Of a DNA stretch of 64,000 nt, positions 39,454 through 48,598 are shown one piece after another (within the stretch, counting starts at the first letter, position 1; every line of letters starts with the position of its first letter). This stretch comes from CAWCKS01 sp963763485 (lineage in GTDB: Bacteria > Pseudomonadota > Alphaproteobacteria > Rhizobiales > Xanthobacteraceae): contig CAVXOW010000005.1 of assembly GCA_963763485.1 (NCBI GenBank), positions 744,001 to 808,000 on the forward strand, given 5' to 3'. The notes under the pieces were generated by a model. That model ran no database searches. It had not been told where the DNA came from and worked only from the letters and a program-made list of their open reading frames with translations. Made by a program: the position numbers and the translations under genes.

Positions 39454-39858
39454 TTACTTCGGCTTCAGCTTGAGCGCAGCCGAGTTGATGCAGTAGCGCA
39501 GGCCCGTTGGCCCGGGGCCGTCCGGGAAGACGTGGCCGAGATGGCCCTGGCAGCTCGAGCACAGCACTTCGGTGCGGATCATGCCGTGCGAGACATCGCG
39601 CTCCTCGTCGACGTGGCTGTCGACTGCAGGCGCGGTGAAGCTCGGCCAACCGCAGCCGGAATCGAACTTGGTATCGGATTCGAACAGGATCTGGCCACAG
39701 CCGGCGCAGACGTAAGTGCCCTTGGACGTGGTGTGTTCGTACTCGCCGGAGAACGGCTGCTCGGTCGCCTTCTCGCGCAGCACCGCGTACTGCATCGGCG
39801 TCAGCTCCTTGCGCCAATCGGCGTCGGTCTTCTCCACCTTGCTCTTCGTGTCCGTCAT
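39454..39858 (-). CDS. msrB: Peptide-methionine (R)-S-oxide reductase
   Basis: 134 residues. MsrB repairs the R isomer of methionine sulfoxide in proteins. Two zinc CxxC pairs (YVCAGCGQILF and VLCSSCQGHLGHVF), the GCGWPSFTAPA substrate loop and the catalytic Cys in RYCINSAALKL are all present. No signal peptide, so cytoplasmic. Just downstream of msrA on the same strand, separated by a repeat. Confidence 0.96.
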   Translation of the reverse strand: MTDTKSKVEKTDADWRKELTPMQYAVLREKATEQPFSGEYEHTTSKGTYVCAGCGQILFESDTKFDSGCGWPSFTAPAVDSHVDEERDVSHGMIRTEVLCSSCQGHLGHVFPDGPGPTGLRYCINSAALKLKPK

Positions 39859-39875
39859 GAGTCGTGCCTCTGTTT

Positions 39876-39975
39876 GTCATTCCGGGGCGAGAGCGAAGCG
39901 AGCGAACCCGGAATCCATAACCACTGCAGGGAGTATGGATTTCGGACAGCCGCTTCGCGGCTTCCGGAATGACGG
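39876..39975. repeat. Palindromic intergenic repeat between msrA and msrB
   Basis: GTCATTCCGGGGCGAGAG...GCGAACCCGGAATCCA on one side and GGATTTCGGACAG...CGGCTTCCGGAATGAC on the other give an overall inverted repeat with smaller hairpins (GCGAAGCGAGC, GCCGCTTCGCGGC). Confidence 0.85.
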
Positions 39976-39981
39976 CTGTGG

Positions 39982-40692
39982 TTAGTTCGTCACCTTGGCG
40001 TCGCGGACCAACACCGGCTTGTCGCGGTAGAGATCAGCGAACAGCCGTTTCAGGTTCTCGACCTTGGGGATGTCGTTGTACGCAATATAAGGCTGGTAGG
40101 GGTGCAGCGTCAGGTAATCCTGATGATAGTCCTCGGCCGGGAAGAACGTCTTGCCGGCTTCGATGGTTGTCGCGATCGGCTTGCCATAAACCTTCGCGAC
40201 GTTGAGCTGCGCGATATAGGCTTCCGCCACCTGCCGCTGCTCGTCGTTCTGAACGAAGATGGTCGAGCGATACTGCGGTCCTGAGTCCGGCCCCTGCCGG
40301 TTCAGTTGAGTCGGGTCGTGCGCCACCGAGAAATAGACCTGCAGGATCTTGCCGAACGAGATTTGCGTCGGGTCGAACTTGATCTGCACGGACTCGGCGT
40401 GGCCGGTACGCCCGGTACCGACCTTCTCGTATTCGGCGTTCTCCTTGACGCCGCCGGCATAACCCGAGACGGCGTTGATCACACCCTTGGTGTGCTGGAA
40501 CACGCCCTGCACGCCCCAGAAGCAGCCGCCGGCGAGCACCGCGGTCTGTGTGCCCTCGCCGTTGAGCCGATCCTGTGCCGGCGGCGGGATGACGACGGCG
40601 TCCTCCGCAGCCGAAGCCGGCCGTCCAAGATACACGGCGCCAAGAAGCAACGCGGCGACAAAACCAAGGCGGGTGAGGGACGAGAAGCGCAT
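39982..40692 (-). CDS. msrA: Peptide-methionine (S)-S-oxide reductase, exported
   Basis: 236 residues. A signal peptide (RLGFVAALLLGAVYLGRPASA) precedes the enzyme. The catalytic Cys is in AVLAGGCFWGVQGVFQHTKG; the EYEKVGTGRTGHAESVQIKFDP block and the DYHQDYLTLHPYQPYI segment are standard MsrA. It repairs the S isomer of methionine sulfoxide, here in the periplasm, while MsrB lacks an export signal. ATG 40692 has a GAGGAA site. Confidence 0.94.
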   Translation of the reverse strand: MRFSSLTRLGFVAALLLGAVYLGRPASAAEDAVVIPPPAQDRLNGEGTQTAVLAGGCFWGVQGVFQHTKGVINAVSGYAGGVKENAEYEKVGTGRTGHAESVQIKFDPTQISFGKILQVYFSVAHDPTQLNRQGPDSGPQYRSTIFVQNDEQRQVAEAYIAQLNVAKVYGKPIATTIEAGKTFFPAEDYHQDYLTLHPYQPYIAYNDIPKVENLKRLFADLYRDKPVLVRDAKVTN

Positions 40693-40839
40693 GGCAAATT
40701 CCTCGCAAGAAGGATGGTTGAATGTAAGGCTTTCGGGACGCTGCGCAATCGCTGGCCGTCCCGACGGTCCACCAAGTTACGCTCGGAAACGTCGTCCGTT
40801 ACGCCTTTCCCGACACGAAACCGTGAGAATTTCGGTGGC

Positions 40840-42000
40840 TTAGACCACCACCGTCAGTCGCTTGGCGGCACGGGTGATGCCGGTATAGAGCCAGCGCGCC
40901 CGGGAATCGGGAAAGGCGAAGCTTTCGTCGAACAGCACGACGTCGTCCCACTGCGAGCCCTGCGACTTGTGCACAGTCAGCACATAGCCGAAGTCGAACT
41001 CGTCGTAGGGCTTGCGCTGCTCCCACGGGATGTCCTCGATGCCGCCGGCAAAGCATTCCGGCCGCACCGTCACCTTGACCGGCTTCGCGCGCACATCTTC
41101 GTCGGGCGTCAGGCGCATGCTGACGAGGCGCGACTTCGACGTCGCGCGCGCCTTCACGCGCCACAGCCCGCCATTGAACAGCGCCTTCTTGCGATTATTG
41201 CGGAGACACACCAGCTTGTCGCCGGACACCGGCAACGGGTCGGTGATGTCCTGCTTCTCCCGGATCCGCATGTTGTAGGCGCGCCGGGTGTTGTTGCGGC
41301 CGACCAGTACCTGGTCAGCACTCATCACGCGCTCGGGGTCGAGCGCGTCGCGCGACACCACTTCGGTCTCGCCATACTGCCCGCGCTCCAGCCGCCGCCC
41401 CTCGCGCACGTCCATCGACAGCCGCACGATCGGATCGTTCTGCGCCTGGCGGTGCACTTCTGTCAGCATCGCGTCGGGCTCGGCATTGGTGAAGAAGCCG
41501 GCGCCCTGGATCGGCGGCAACTGCGCGGGGTCGCCGAGCACCAGCAACGGCGTGCCGAACGACAACAGATCGCGGCCGAGCTCGGCGTCGACCATCGAGC
41601 ATTCGTCGATCACGATCAGCTTGGCCTTCGACGCCGGCGCTTCGTCCCACAGCTCGAAGCTCGGCTGCTCGCTGTCGCTCTCGCGCGTCCGGTAGATCAG
41701 CGAGTGGATGGTGGAGGCGTCGTCGCAGCCCTTGTTGCGCATCACCAGCGCGGCCTTGCCGGTGAAGGCCGCGTACTTCACCTCGCCCTCGATGGCCTCT
41801 GCGACGTGGCGCGCCAGCGTGGTCTTGCCGGTGCCGGCGAAGCCGAACAGGCGGAACACCTGTGGCGTGCCCGCACTGCCTGGCTTTGCCTTCAGCCAAT
41901 CGGCCGCGGCTTGCAGCGCCTGCTCCTGGTGCGGTGTGAAGGTCGTCATTGAATTGGGGTTCGAATCGGGCGGCCGCGCGTCAGGCGCGGTTCCAGACAT
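40840..42000 (-). CDS. RecD-like / AAA-family helicase, single-gene
   Basis: About 386 residues. The Walker A FGFAGTGKTTLARHVAEAIEG and Walker B-type LIVIDECSMVDAELGRDLL, motif III FGTPLLVLGDPAQLPPIQG and the C-terminal UvrD/RecD-2 type motif LTVHKSQGSQWDDVVLFDES with YTGITRAAKRL are clear. This family resembles the RecD/TraA/Dda superfamily 1B helicases. Start at ATG 42000 has GGAAG upstream; ATG 41949 (MTTFTPHQEQAL) is an alternative. Confidence 0.85.
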   Translation of the reverse strand: MSGTAPDARPPDSNPNSMTTFTPHQEQALQAAADWLKAKPGSAGTPQVFRLFGFAGTGKTTLARHVAEAIEGEVKYAAFTGKAALVMRNKGCDDASTIHSLIYRTRESDSEQPSFELWDEAPASKAKLIVIDECSMVDAELGRDLLSFGTPLLVLGDPAQLPPIQGAGFFTNAEPDAMLTEVHRQAQNDPIVRLSMDVREGRRLERGQYGETEVVSRDALDPERVMSADQVLVGRNNTRRAYNMRIREKQDITDPLPVSGDKLVCLRNNRKKALFNGGLWRVKARATSKSRLVSMRLTPDEDVRAKPVKVTVRPECFAGGIEDIPWEQRKPYDEFDFGYVLTVHKSQGSQWDDVVLFDESFAFPDSRARWLYTGITRAAKRLTVVV

Positions 42001-42080
42001 GGCGTGCTTCCGGAACCGGAACAAGAGGCCGCTTGAACAATTGCTGTGACGCAATCGTTCAAGATGCATCGGAGGAACTC

Positions 42081-42473
42081 ATGAAATTGCGCCTTGCTGC
42101 TGTCCTGGTGACAGCGATCTCGATCGTACCGGCCGTCGCGTTCGCGCAGCAGGATCCGGTGTCGCGCAACACCAACCGTGGCGCCGCGGAAGGGCAGGCA
42201 GTCGGCGGACCGATCGGTGGATTTGTTGGCGGCACCGTCGGCCTTGCAACAGGAATTGCGGAAGGCATCACCGACGGTGTTGTCAACGCGGTCCGCGTGG
42301 GACCAGCGCCGAACGTGGTGGTCGAGGAACATGTCGCCGTCGGCGAGCCGCTGCCGCCGCGCGTCAGGCTCTATGCCGTGCCGCGCTACGAGCGCTATCG
42401 CTACGCGGTGGTGAACGATGAGCGCGTGATCGTCGACCCGCGGACGCGCCGCGTGATCCGGATCATCGAGTAG
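42081..42473 (+). CDS. DUF1236-family exported protein
   Basis: 130 residues. MKLRLAAVLVTAISIVPAVAFA is a signal peptide. The mature part is Gly-rich (AEGQAVGGPIGGFVGGTVGLATGIAEG, in part), then LPPRVRLYAVPRYERYRY and the DUF1236 end VIVDPRTRRVIRIIE. The ribosome site GGAGGAAC is strong. Such proteins are common in Bradyrhizobium and have no known role. Confidence 0.88.
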   Translation: MKLRLAAVLVTAISIVPAVAFAQQDPVSRNTNRGAAEGQAVGGPIGGFVGGTVGLATGIAEGITDGVVNAVRVGPAPNVVVEEHVAVGEPLPPRVRLYAVPRYERYRYAVVNDERVIVDPRTRRVIRIIE

Positions 42474-42500
42474 CGGCTTCTTCTGGCAACCGCTGCAGGA

Positions 42501-42538
42501 CGAGAGAGGCGGACACCGCATGACGTCCGCCTCTCTCG
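42501..42538. terminator. Strong hairpin between convergent genes, terminator-like
   Basis: A perfect 14-bp stem (CGAGAGAGGCGGAC with GTCCGCCTCTCTCG) and 10-base loop between DUF1236 and the Rieske gene. It lacks a clean T run on either side, so termination could need other factors. Confidence 0.6.
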
Positions 42539-42588
42539 ATGTGCTCTTGAATTGTCCCGGCGGCGCGTTGAGCGAGGACAAGCCGAAC

Positions 42589-43812
42589 CTACTCTGCCGC
42601 CTGCGACGTCTTGTAGAAGTTGCCCGAACGCACGTGCACCACGGCGTTCGCCGGATCGAAGCTGACGCCCATCGGGTCGCCGCCTTTCTGAACCAGCTCG
42701 ATCTGGCGCTCGAGGGTGCGGCGCTGCATGACAATGCCGCGGTCCGACGTCGCAAGATGCTCCTCCGAGTGCAGGGAGATTTGGCCCTGGCCGGCCTGTG
42801 CCTCGTAGTCACCAGGAAAGCGCTGATGCTCCTCGTCGGTCATCTCGCCCCAGCGCTTGCCGCCCATCAGGATCGGCGTGTTGTAGGGCGAAGGCTCGTT
42901 CTTCTTGCCCTTGCGCGCAAACACCTGGACGTAGTTGCCGTCGTCAACCGGCACGACCCAGGCGATGCCGTTCGACTTGCCGGGGCGCAGCTGGATGTCG
43001 GGCACGCTCATGATGTTCGGGCAGATCCAGGACGAGATGCGGTCGACCTCGCGCCCGTCGTCGAGCTTGCGCACCGCCGAGTAGCAGACGCCTTCCTCGA
43101 CCGGGAAGAACCGTACCGTCGGCATCAGCGCAAATTGCGCCGCGAACTGCGGGCCCGAGATTGTCGAATGCAGCACCTGGACGTGGAAGGGGTCCATAAT
43201 GTTGTCGTTCATGTGCAGCCAGCTGTAGGGCACAACGTCGAGGCTGTTGTCGCCGGTCGAGCCGCGGCCGCCGATGTTGACAAACATCTTTTCGTCAGCC
43301 GCGAGGTCTTCGAGATTGTCGAAGCGCGGCAGCACCGGCTTTTTCTCCGGCGGACCCAGATACGCGAAGACCAGGCCATAGCGCTCCTCGAGCGGATACC
43401 AGGGCTGGCGGAATCGATCGCGCAACGGATAGCCGGCATCCGGCTCACAGGGTTGCTCGAGGCAGCGGCCCTCAACGTCGAACAGCCAGCCGTGGTAGCA
43501 GCAGCGGATGCCTCTGTCCTCGACCTTGCCGTAGAGCAGCGTGGTGCCACGGTGCATGCAGCGCGGATAGACCAGGCCGGCTCGCCCTGATCCGTCACGG
43601 AACAGCACGAGGTCTTCGCCCAGCACCTTCACCGCGCGTGGCAGATCGGTCACTTTCTCGGCGAGCGCGATCGGGTGCCAGTAGCGCCGCAGCAGCTCAC
43701 CCATCGGCTTGCCCGGCCCGACTTCGGTCCAGAGTGCGTTGGCGTGCTGGCCTGGCCGGCCGTACGCGCTGCCGTCGGCGCGGTGGTCGCGGGGGTGAAG
43801 AAATTCGGTCAT
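42589..43812 (-). CDS. Rieske aromatic ring-hydroxylating oxygenase, alpha subunit
   Basis: 407 residues. The [2Fe-2S] Rieske motif is Cys85-x-His87 and Cys104-x2-His107 (CMHRGTTLLYG, CCYHGWLFDVEGRC). The mononuclear iron region follows (SWLHMNDNIMDPFHVQVLHS with its His and Asp ligands). These enzymes hydroxylate or demethylate ring substrates using NADH through a separate reductase, which is not in the window. It is divergent from a flavin monooxygenase. Confidence 0.9.
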   Translation of the reverse strand: MTEFLHPRDHRADGSAYGRPGQHANALWTEVGPGKPMGELLRRYWHPIALAEKVTDLPRAVKVLGEDLVLFRDGSGRAGLVYPRCMHRGTTLLYGKVEDRGIRCCYHGWLFDVEGRCLEQPCEPDAGYPLRDRFRQPWYPLEERYGLVFAYLGPPEKKPVLPRFDNLEDLAADEKMFVNIGGRGSTGDNSLDVVPYSWLHMNDNIMDPFHVQVLHSTISGPQFAAQFALMPTVRFFPVEEGVCYSAVRKLDDGREVDRISSWICPNIMSVPDIQLRPGKSNGIAWVVPVDDGNYVQVFARKGKKNEPSPYNTPILMGGKRWGEMTDEEHQRFPGDYEAQAGQGQISLHSEEHLATSDRGIVMQRRTLERQIELVQKGGDPMGVSFDPANAVVHVRSGNFYKTSQAAE

Positions 43813-44123
43813 GATGGTTTCTTCCCGTGTCGCTCTTGATGGCGTTGGGACAATGCGAAGCTAGCTCCACTCGGCGTCGCTGTCATCGAACAGTCCGTTC
43901 TAAATATTAATACGAAAACGCGCGTTATGAAGCGCGAACCCCGCATCAATTCGTTTTGCGCGCATGCTTACGGCAGCAATGCATGGAGATTTGCCGCTTC
44001 GGCCGTGGACGTACGAATTTCGCATAGTAAAATGCAAACAATCAACAAATCGCCCGCGCGCTGTTCGCAGAGTGAACTTGCGACGCGCAAAACGCGCCAA
44101 TCAATCAGTGGAGCAAACGCCAG
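43813..44123. promoter_or_regulatory. 311-bp divergent promoter region of the oxygenase and monooxygenase genes
   Basis: Locally AT-rich for this chromosome (around TCTAAATATTAATACG at 43898 and CAAACAATCAACAAATC near 44035). Two divergent promoters are expected; no regulator gene is adjacent and I see no perfect operator palindrome. Confidence 0.55.
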
Positions 44124-45336
44124 ATGAAGTTCGGCATCTTCTACGAGCTGCAATTGCCGCGGCCCTGGAAAGAGGGCGATGAATACAAGCTCTATCAAAA
44201 CGCGCTGAGTTCAGGTCGAACTCGCCGACAAGCTCGGCTACGACTACGCTTGGGAAGTCGAACATCACTTCCTCGAGGAATATTCGCACTCGCCGTCTCC
44301 CGAATCGTTTCTTGCGGCTGCGAGCCAGCGCACCAAGCAGATCCGCCTCGGTCACGGCATCTATCAGGTGACCACCAACCATCCCGCGCGCGTTGCCGAA
44401 CGCGTCGCCTGCCTCGATCTGCTGTCGGGCGGTCGGTGCGAGTTCGGCATGGGCGAGAGCGCCTCGTCGACCGAGCTCGAGCCGTTCGGTGTCGCGATGG
44501 AAAACAAGCGCGAGATCTTCGAAGAGGCCGTGCAGGCCATCATGCCGATGTTCAAGGATGGCGGCACCGAGCATCACGGCAAGTACTTCAACATGCCGCT
44601 GCGCAACGTGTTGCCGAAGCCCTATCAGAAGCCGCACCCGCCGCTGTGGGTCGCGTGCTCGCAGCTCGATACGCTCGCCAAGTGCGGCGAGTGGGGTATG
44701 GGCGCGCTCGGCTTCCAGTTCGTTTCGGCCGACGCCGCGCACGCCTGGGTGCACGCCTATTACAATGCGTTCGTGAAGCGGCAGAAGAAGCTCGCGGACT
44801 ACGTCACCAATCCGAACATTGCGCTGGTCTCGTTCTTCATGTGTGCGAAGACCGACGAAGAGGCGCGCGAGCGCGCCGACGGCGAGACCTTCTTCCAGTT
44901 CTCGCTGCGCTATTACGGCGCGTCATCGGGCCGGCAGCGTCCGCCCCCGGGCACCGTCAACATGTGGGACGAGTACAACAAGTGGAAGAAGGCCAATCCG
45001 GACGCGCATGCCGCGGCGTTGCGCGGCGGCCTGATCGGCTCGCCCGACACCATCCGCAAGAAGCTGCGCAAGTTCCAGGCCTCCAACATCGATCAGGTCG
45101 TCCTGCTCAACCAGGCTGGCAAGAACACCCACGAGCACATCTGTGAATCGCTCGAGCTGTTCGCCAACGAAGTGATGCCGGAGTTCCACGAGGCGCATCC
45201 CCAGCTGCTCAAGTGGAAGGAGCAGGTTCTGAACCGCCAGATCGATCTCGAAGAGATCGATACCACGGCTTTCAAGGAACGTTACGGCGGCAACATGAAG
45301 AACATCGACACGACAAAGATGCAGGCTGCCGAATAA
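44124..45336 (+). CDS. LLM-class flavin-dependent monooxygenase, one frameshift
   Basis: About 403 residues once corrected. It starts MKFGIFYELQLPRPWKEGDE, a standard luciferase-like N-terminus, then KLGYDYAWEVEHHFLEEYS, GHGIYQVTTNHPARVAERVACLD (in part) and RCEFGMGESASSTELEPFG. The first 29 codons are in a different frame; the TT at 44210-44211 has one T too many (CTGAGTTCAGG for CTGAGTCAGG). Such enzymes oxidise small organics with reduced flavin. Its divergent partner is a Rieske oxygenase, so a shared catabolic pathway is possible. Confidence 0.9.
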
Positions 45337-45397
45337 ACAATACCAATATCAATCCAGGACGCGCGAAAGCGCCAACCAGGAAGCTAGACCAAGCTCG

Positions 45398-45426
45398 ACC
45401 CGGCCTCACGGCCGGGTTTTCTTTTT
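45398..45426 (+). terminator. Rho-independent terminator
   Basis: Stem ACCCGGCC/GGCCGGGT (8 bp), loop TCAC, followed by TTTTCTTTTT. It ends the monooxygenase transcript. Confidence 0.9.
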
Positions 45427-45434
45427 GGAAGGTT

Positions 45435-46037
45435 CTAGAGTTCGACGACGTCGTCGGTGATCGCGATCCGCGGCTGCGCCGCGTGGGGATCGCGGTCAAT
45501 CACTGCGCAAACCGAGTAGGCTGGCTCCTTGCTGTCGGATCGCATCAGGCCCTTGGTTTCGAATCGCCCCTCGATGCTGATGGTCTTGAGTGACACGATC
45601 AGGTGCTGCACGGTGCCGGCCGCGCCGAACGGCAGCACCAAACGCTCGTAACTGACGGGCACGCCGCTGACGTCGGACACCGTCGACACCGTGTAGACCG
45701 GCCGCCGTTTTTCGATCGCGGGAAGCAGATACGGGACGATGAACTTGGCACGCTCGGCGCCGACGAGGTCATCGACAAAATGCCCCTCGGGCCTGCCGGT
45801 GCCAAAGGCGCTGATCAGATTTCTTCCGCCATGGAGGATCAGGAAGCGCACGTGCGCGTCGCTGCGCCTGACCTCGTAGTACATCAGGTCGGGCATCTCC
45901 TCATCGAGAGACTCGGGCTGGTATTGGTGCAGCAACGGCATGGTCCCTTCGCGACGAAACAACCGCGACCACGCGTTCAACAGGTCGCGTTGCCTGATCG
46001 ATCGGACGATGGAGTTGTCAGCGCTCTCGAAGTTCAT
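45435..46037 (-). CDS. PAS_5-like hypothetical protein
   Basis: 200 residues. Features such as LLNAWSRLFRREGTMPLLHQ, MYYEVRRSDAHVRFLILHGG and HFVDDLVGAERAKFIVPYLL, with LVLPFGAAGTVQHLIVSLKT, fit the PAS_5 family seen widely in Bradyrhizobium, a sensor-like domain without an attached output. No DNA-binding or kinase domain. Convergent with the monooxygenase gene across a terminator. Confidence 0.65.
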   Translation of the reverse strand: MNFESADNSIVRSIRQRDLLNAWSRLFRREGTMPLLHQYQPESLDEEMPDLMYYEVRRSDAHVRFLILHGGRNLISAFGTGRPEGHFVDDLVGAERAKFIVPYLLPAIEKRRPVYTVSTVSDVSGVPVSYERLVLPFGAAGTVQHLIVSLKTISIEGRFETKGLMRSDSKEPAYSVCAVIDRDPHAAQPRIAITDDVVEL

Positions 46038-46273
46038 GGCGTCGTCGTTCTTGATCCTCCGAAATCGATCAGAACCGATTGAAGAGCGGGTTAAGCTGTC
46101 GGCCCGCCAGCGCCGGTATGATACAAGAACGATTAACCGTATGGCTCATGGCCGCGGAAACGGGCGCGAAAGCAGTGGCTTAGGAAACTCCGCAGGCGGC
46201 TCCGGCCGGCGTCTTGTTATTGCATGGCGCTATGCAATAACATTGTGGGATCAAGCGGGCAGGGGGAATTTCG

Positions 46274-47345
46274 ATGTTGAGACTGGCCGGCCGATCGGTG
46301 CATCGGCTGATCGCGAGGGGCTTTGCGCGGCAACTGCGGGCGCGCTTTGCGAAGCCGCTCGCAGCATCCGATTTGTTCGATGACCGTGCACTGCGCGTTA
46401 TCCTCGCCGGCACGTCGTCGCCCTTGCCGGATCCAAATCGCGCCAAGAGCTGTGTCGCCGTGATCGCTGGCGGCCGCGCCTATGTCGTCGATACCGGTCC
46501 GGAGTTCCTGGAAGACGCTTGCGTTGATGAACTTTCCCGGCGCGCGCATTGCGGCGATCCTGCTCACGCATTTTCACTCCGATCACATCGGCGACCTCGG
46601 CGAATTCCGGATGCAGACCTGGGTCGGCGGCCGGCATCAGCCGCTTGCCGTGTTTGGGCCCGAAGGCGTGGCGCAGGTCGTTGACGGCTTCAACCAGGCC
46701 TACGCGCTCGACGATGGCTATCGCGCGACCCATCACGGCACCGACATCATGCCGCCCGCCGCGGCGCCTCTGGTCGCGAAACCCTTTGCATTGACCGACC
46801 GCGCGGCGCCGCCGGGCACGCTGGTGAAAGTGCTGGAGCACGAGGGACTGACCATCTCTGCCTTCGAGGTCGATCATTCGCCGGCGTCGCCTGCGGTCGG
46901 TTATCGCTTCGACTATCGCGGCCGTTCGGTGGTGATCTCGGGCGATACCAAGAAGGTGCCTGCAATCGCTGCGGCGGCGAAGAGTGCGGACGTGCTGATC
47001 CACGACGCGATGTCGCAATCACTGCGCAAGATCATGGTCGATGCTGCGCGTGACGCCGGCGTCGCCCGGGTCGCAAAGTTGTTCGAGGATATTGGCGACT
47101 ACCACGCCAGTGCGATCGAAGCCGCCGAAAGCGCGAACGAGGCCGGCGCGCGGCTCTTGATTTACACGCACTTCGTGCCGCCGCTGGCACGTCCGCAGCT
47201 GGCGCGGGTTTATTTCGAAGGCGTTGACGCGATTCGCGCGAGGTCGTCCTGGGTGGTTGGCTTCGACGGGCTCCGCGTCGACCTGCCGCTTAATTCAACC
47301 GACGTGGTCCAGTCGGATATGCTGGCGCTAATGGGCGTGCGGTAA
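46274..47345 (+). CDS. Metallo-beta-lactamase-fold hydrolase, one frameshift
   Basis: About 356 residues when repaired. The N-terminal part (AGTSSPLPDPNRAKSCVAVIAGG, in part, YVVDTGPE) is followed in another frame by the metal-binding THFHSDHIGDLGEF, a later VDHSPASPAVGYRFDYRG, SGDTKKVPA and LLIYTHFVPP. The TT at 46505-46506 has one T too many (GAGTTCCTGG for GAGTCCTGG). It resembles RNase Z/arylsulfatase-type hydrolases with an AGTSSP opening. It ends 6 bp before the IS110 element. Confidence 0.88.
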
Positions 47346-47368
47346 GGATGCCTCAACGGTAGCAACCA

Positions 47369-48322
47369 TTAAGTGGTAGCTGGTTTTTCTAGCCAAGGTT
47401 TACCGCGCTGAACGACAGTGTTGGCGTAGATGAGCAGCTTTCTGGCGCAGGCGACAAGAGCGGCGTTGTGGGCTTTGCCGCGGGCGATCAGGCGCGCGTA
47501 GAGAGCGATCAGCGCTTTGTTCCAGCGGAACGCCGCCGGCAAAGCGGCCGCAAACAGTGAGCGGCGCAAACGTCCGCGCCCGCCGGCGATGTGGCGTTGG
47601 CCTTTGTACTTCCCGCTGTCGTCATCGAACGGAGCAAGCCCGGCAAGTGCGGCAGCCTGTTCGCGGCTGAGGCGTCCGAGTTCCGGCATCCGGATGATGA
47701 GCGCAAGCGCGGTCCGCTCCCCGATGCCGGGGACGCTGCAGACCAAGTCGAGCCGTAGGGCGAGGTCATCGTAGGCGCGTAACGCCTTGGCGATCCGCAG
47801 CAGCTCAGCCGCCCGTCGGGTCTTCAAGCGTGCGATATCGGCGGTGACGAGCTGCCGCAATCGACGATTGTCGATATGTTCGAGCCGGATCTTGCTGCGA
47901 GCAATATCCTCCTCAATCTGCTCGACGAAGGTTAGATGATCGGCAAGCTCAGCCAGGCGCGCATCCGGCTCAATCCGCGGCTGATCGACTGCGGCAGTGC
48001 AGGCTGCGATCAGGACTGCATCGAGCATATCATTCTTGGCTCGACGCAGGTGCACGCGTGCAAAGGCACGAACCTGGATCGGCTGCAGCACCACCACGGT
48101 GAGCCCTGCCGCCCGCAGATACTTGATCACCCCGCGCTCGTAGCCGCCAGTTGCCTCGATGCCAACCCGCGCGACACCGACCTTGGTCAGCTCCGCATGC
48201 AACCGTCGCCAGCCGTGCAACGTGTTCTCGACCCGCCAATGTAAGTCTTGGCAATGGATGGCAACGTCGAGTTTGTCTTTGGCCGTATCGATGCCGGCCA
48301 CCACTATGTTAGTCTTCGTCAT
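47369..48322 (-). CDS. IS110-family transposase (DEDD/RuvC-like with C-terminal serine)
   Basis: 317 residues. The RuvC-like active-site acids are visible: D12 (GIDTAKDKLDVA), E56 (GIEATGGYE), D98 and D101 (KNDMLDAV). A coiled-coil middle follows, then the transposase_20 domain with SVPGIGERTALALI and the nucleophilic Ser near 236 in LAPFDDDSGKYKG. These recombinases use a structured non-coding RNA to pair donor and target DNA. No frameshift, so it could be active. It inserted between the MBL gene and ptsN. Confidence 0.92.
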   Translation of the reverse strand: MTKTNIVVAGIDTAKDKLDVAIHCQDLHWRVENTLHGWRRLHAELTKVGVARVGIEATGGYERGVIKYLRAAGLTVVVLQPIQVRAFARVHLRRAKNDMLDAVLIAACTAAVDQPRIEPDARLAELADHLTFVEQIEEDIARSKIRLEHIDNRRLRQLVTADIARLKTRRAAELLRIAKALRAYDDLALRLDLVCSVPGIGERTALALIIRMPELGRLSREQAAALAGLAPFDDDSGKYKGQRHIAGGRGRLRRSLFAAALPAAFRWNKALIALYARLIARGKAHNAALVACARKLLIYANTVVQRGKPWLEKPATT

Positions 48323-48505
48323 CTTCGTCGATCCCTGCCTTGTGAAGCGAACCTAATGTTCCGGCAACCATCCGGGTCCGATGAAGGTGCTGACGACGAT
48401 CACGCTACGGGACAGCCCAAGCTGCTCAGGGCGGGTTCGATCCGATCGCCAGGCGCTCTGCCGTGGATCGCCGTCCGCGGCAGAGCATTCCTTTCGGAAC
48501 GACCT
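48323..48505 (-). ncRNA. Candidate bridge-RNA region of the IS110 element
   Basis: About 180 non-coding bases upstream of the transposase start, inside the element. The strongest fold is a 9-bp stem (GCTCTGCCG/CGGCAGAGC, 48455-48463 with 48478-48486) closing a 14-base loop, like the guide-bearing loops of bridge RNAs; smaller hairpins (TTCCTTTCGGAA at 48488-48499; CCGGCAACCATCCGG near 48361) flank it. Assignment rests on position and family knowledge, not on a search. Confidence 0.45.
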
Positions 48506-48598
48506 CAAGATATTTGGATTCGCTGTTACAAGGGCGGGTTAGCGAAGCGTAACCCGCCAACTTCAATGAATAGGCGCAATACGCCGCGCTATTGCGCC

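Larger units (their letters stand above)
47352..48505 (-). mobile_element. IS110-family insertion sequence, about 1.15 kb
   Basis: One intact transposase gene (47369-48322), a short right end of about 16 bp and a long non-coding left end of about 182 bp. The same six bases CCTCAA occur at 47351-47356 and 48503-48508, a possible target/core repeat with a CT dinucleotide. The proportions match the IS110 group, in which the long end encodes the bridge RNA. Boundaries are inferred, not proven. Confidence 0.65.

Noticed and set aside
40306..41952. 548-codon plus-strand frame opposite msrA and the helicase
   Set aside because: Antisense shadow; the helicase motifs on the minus strand explain the constraint.
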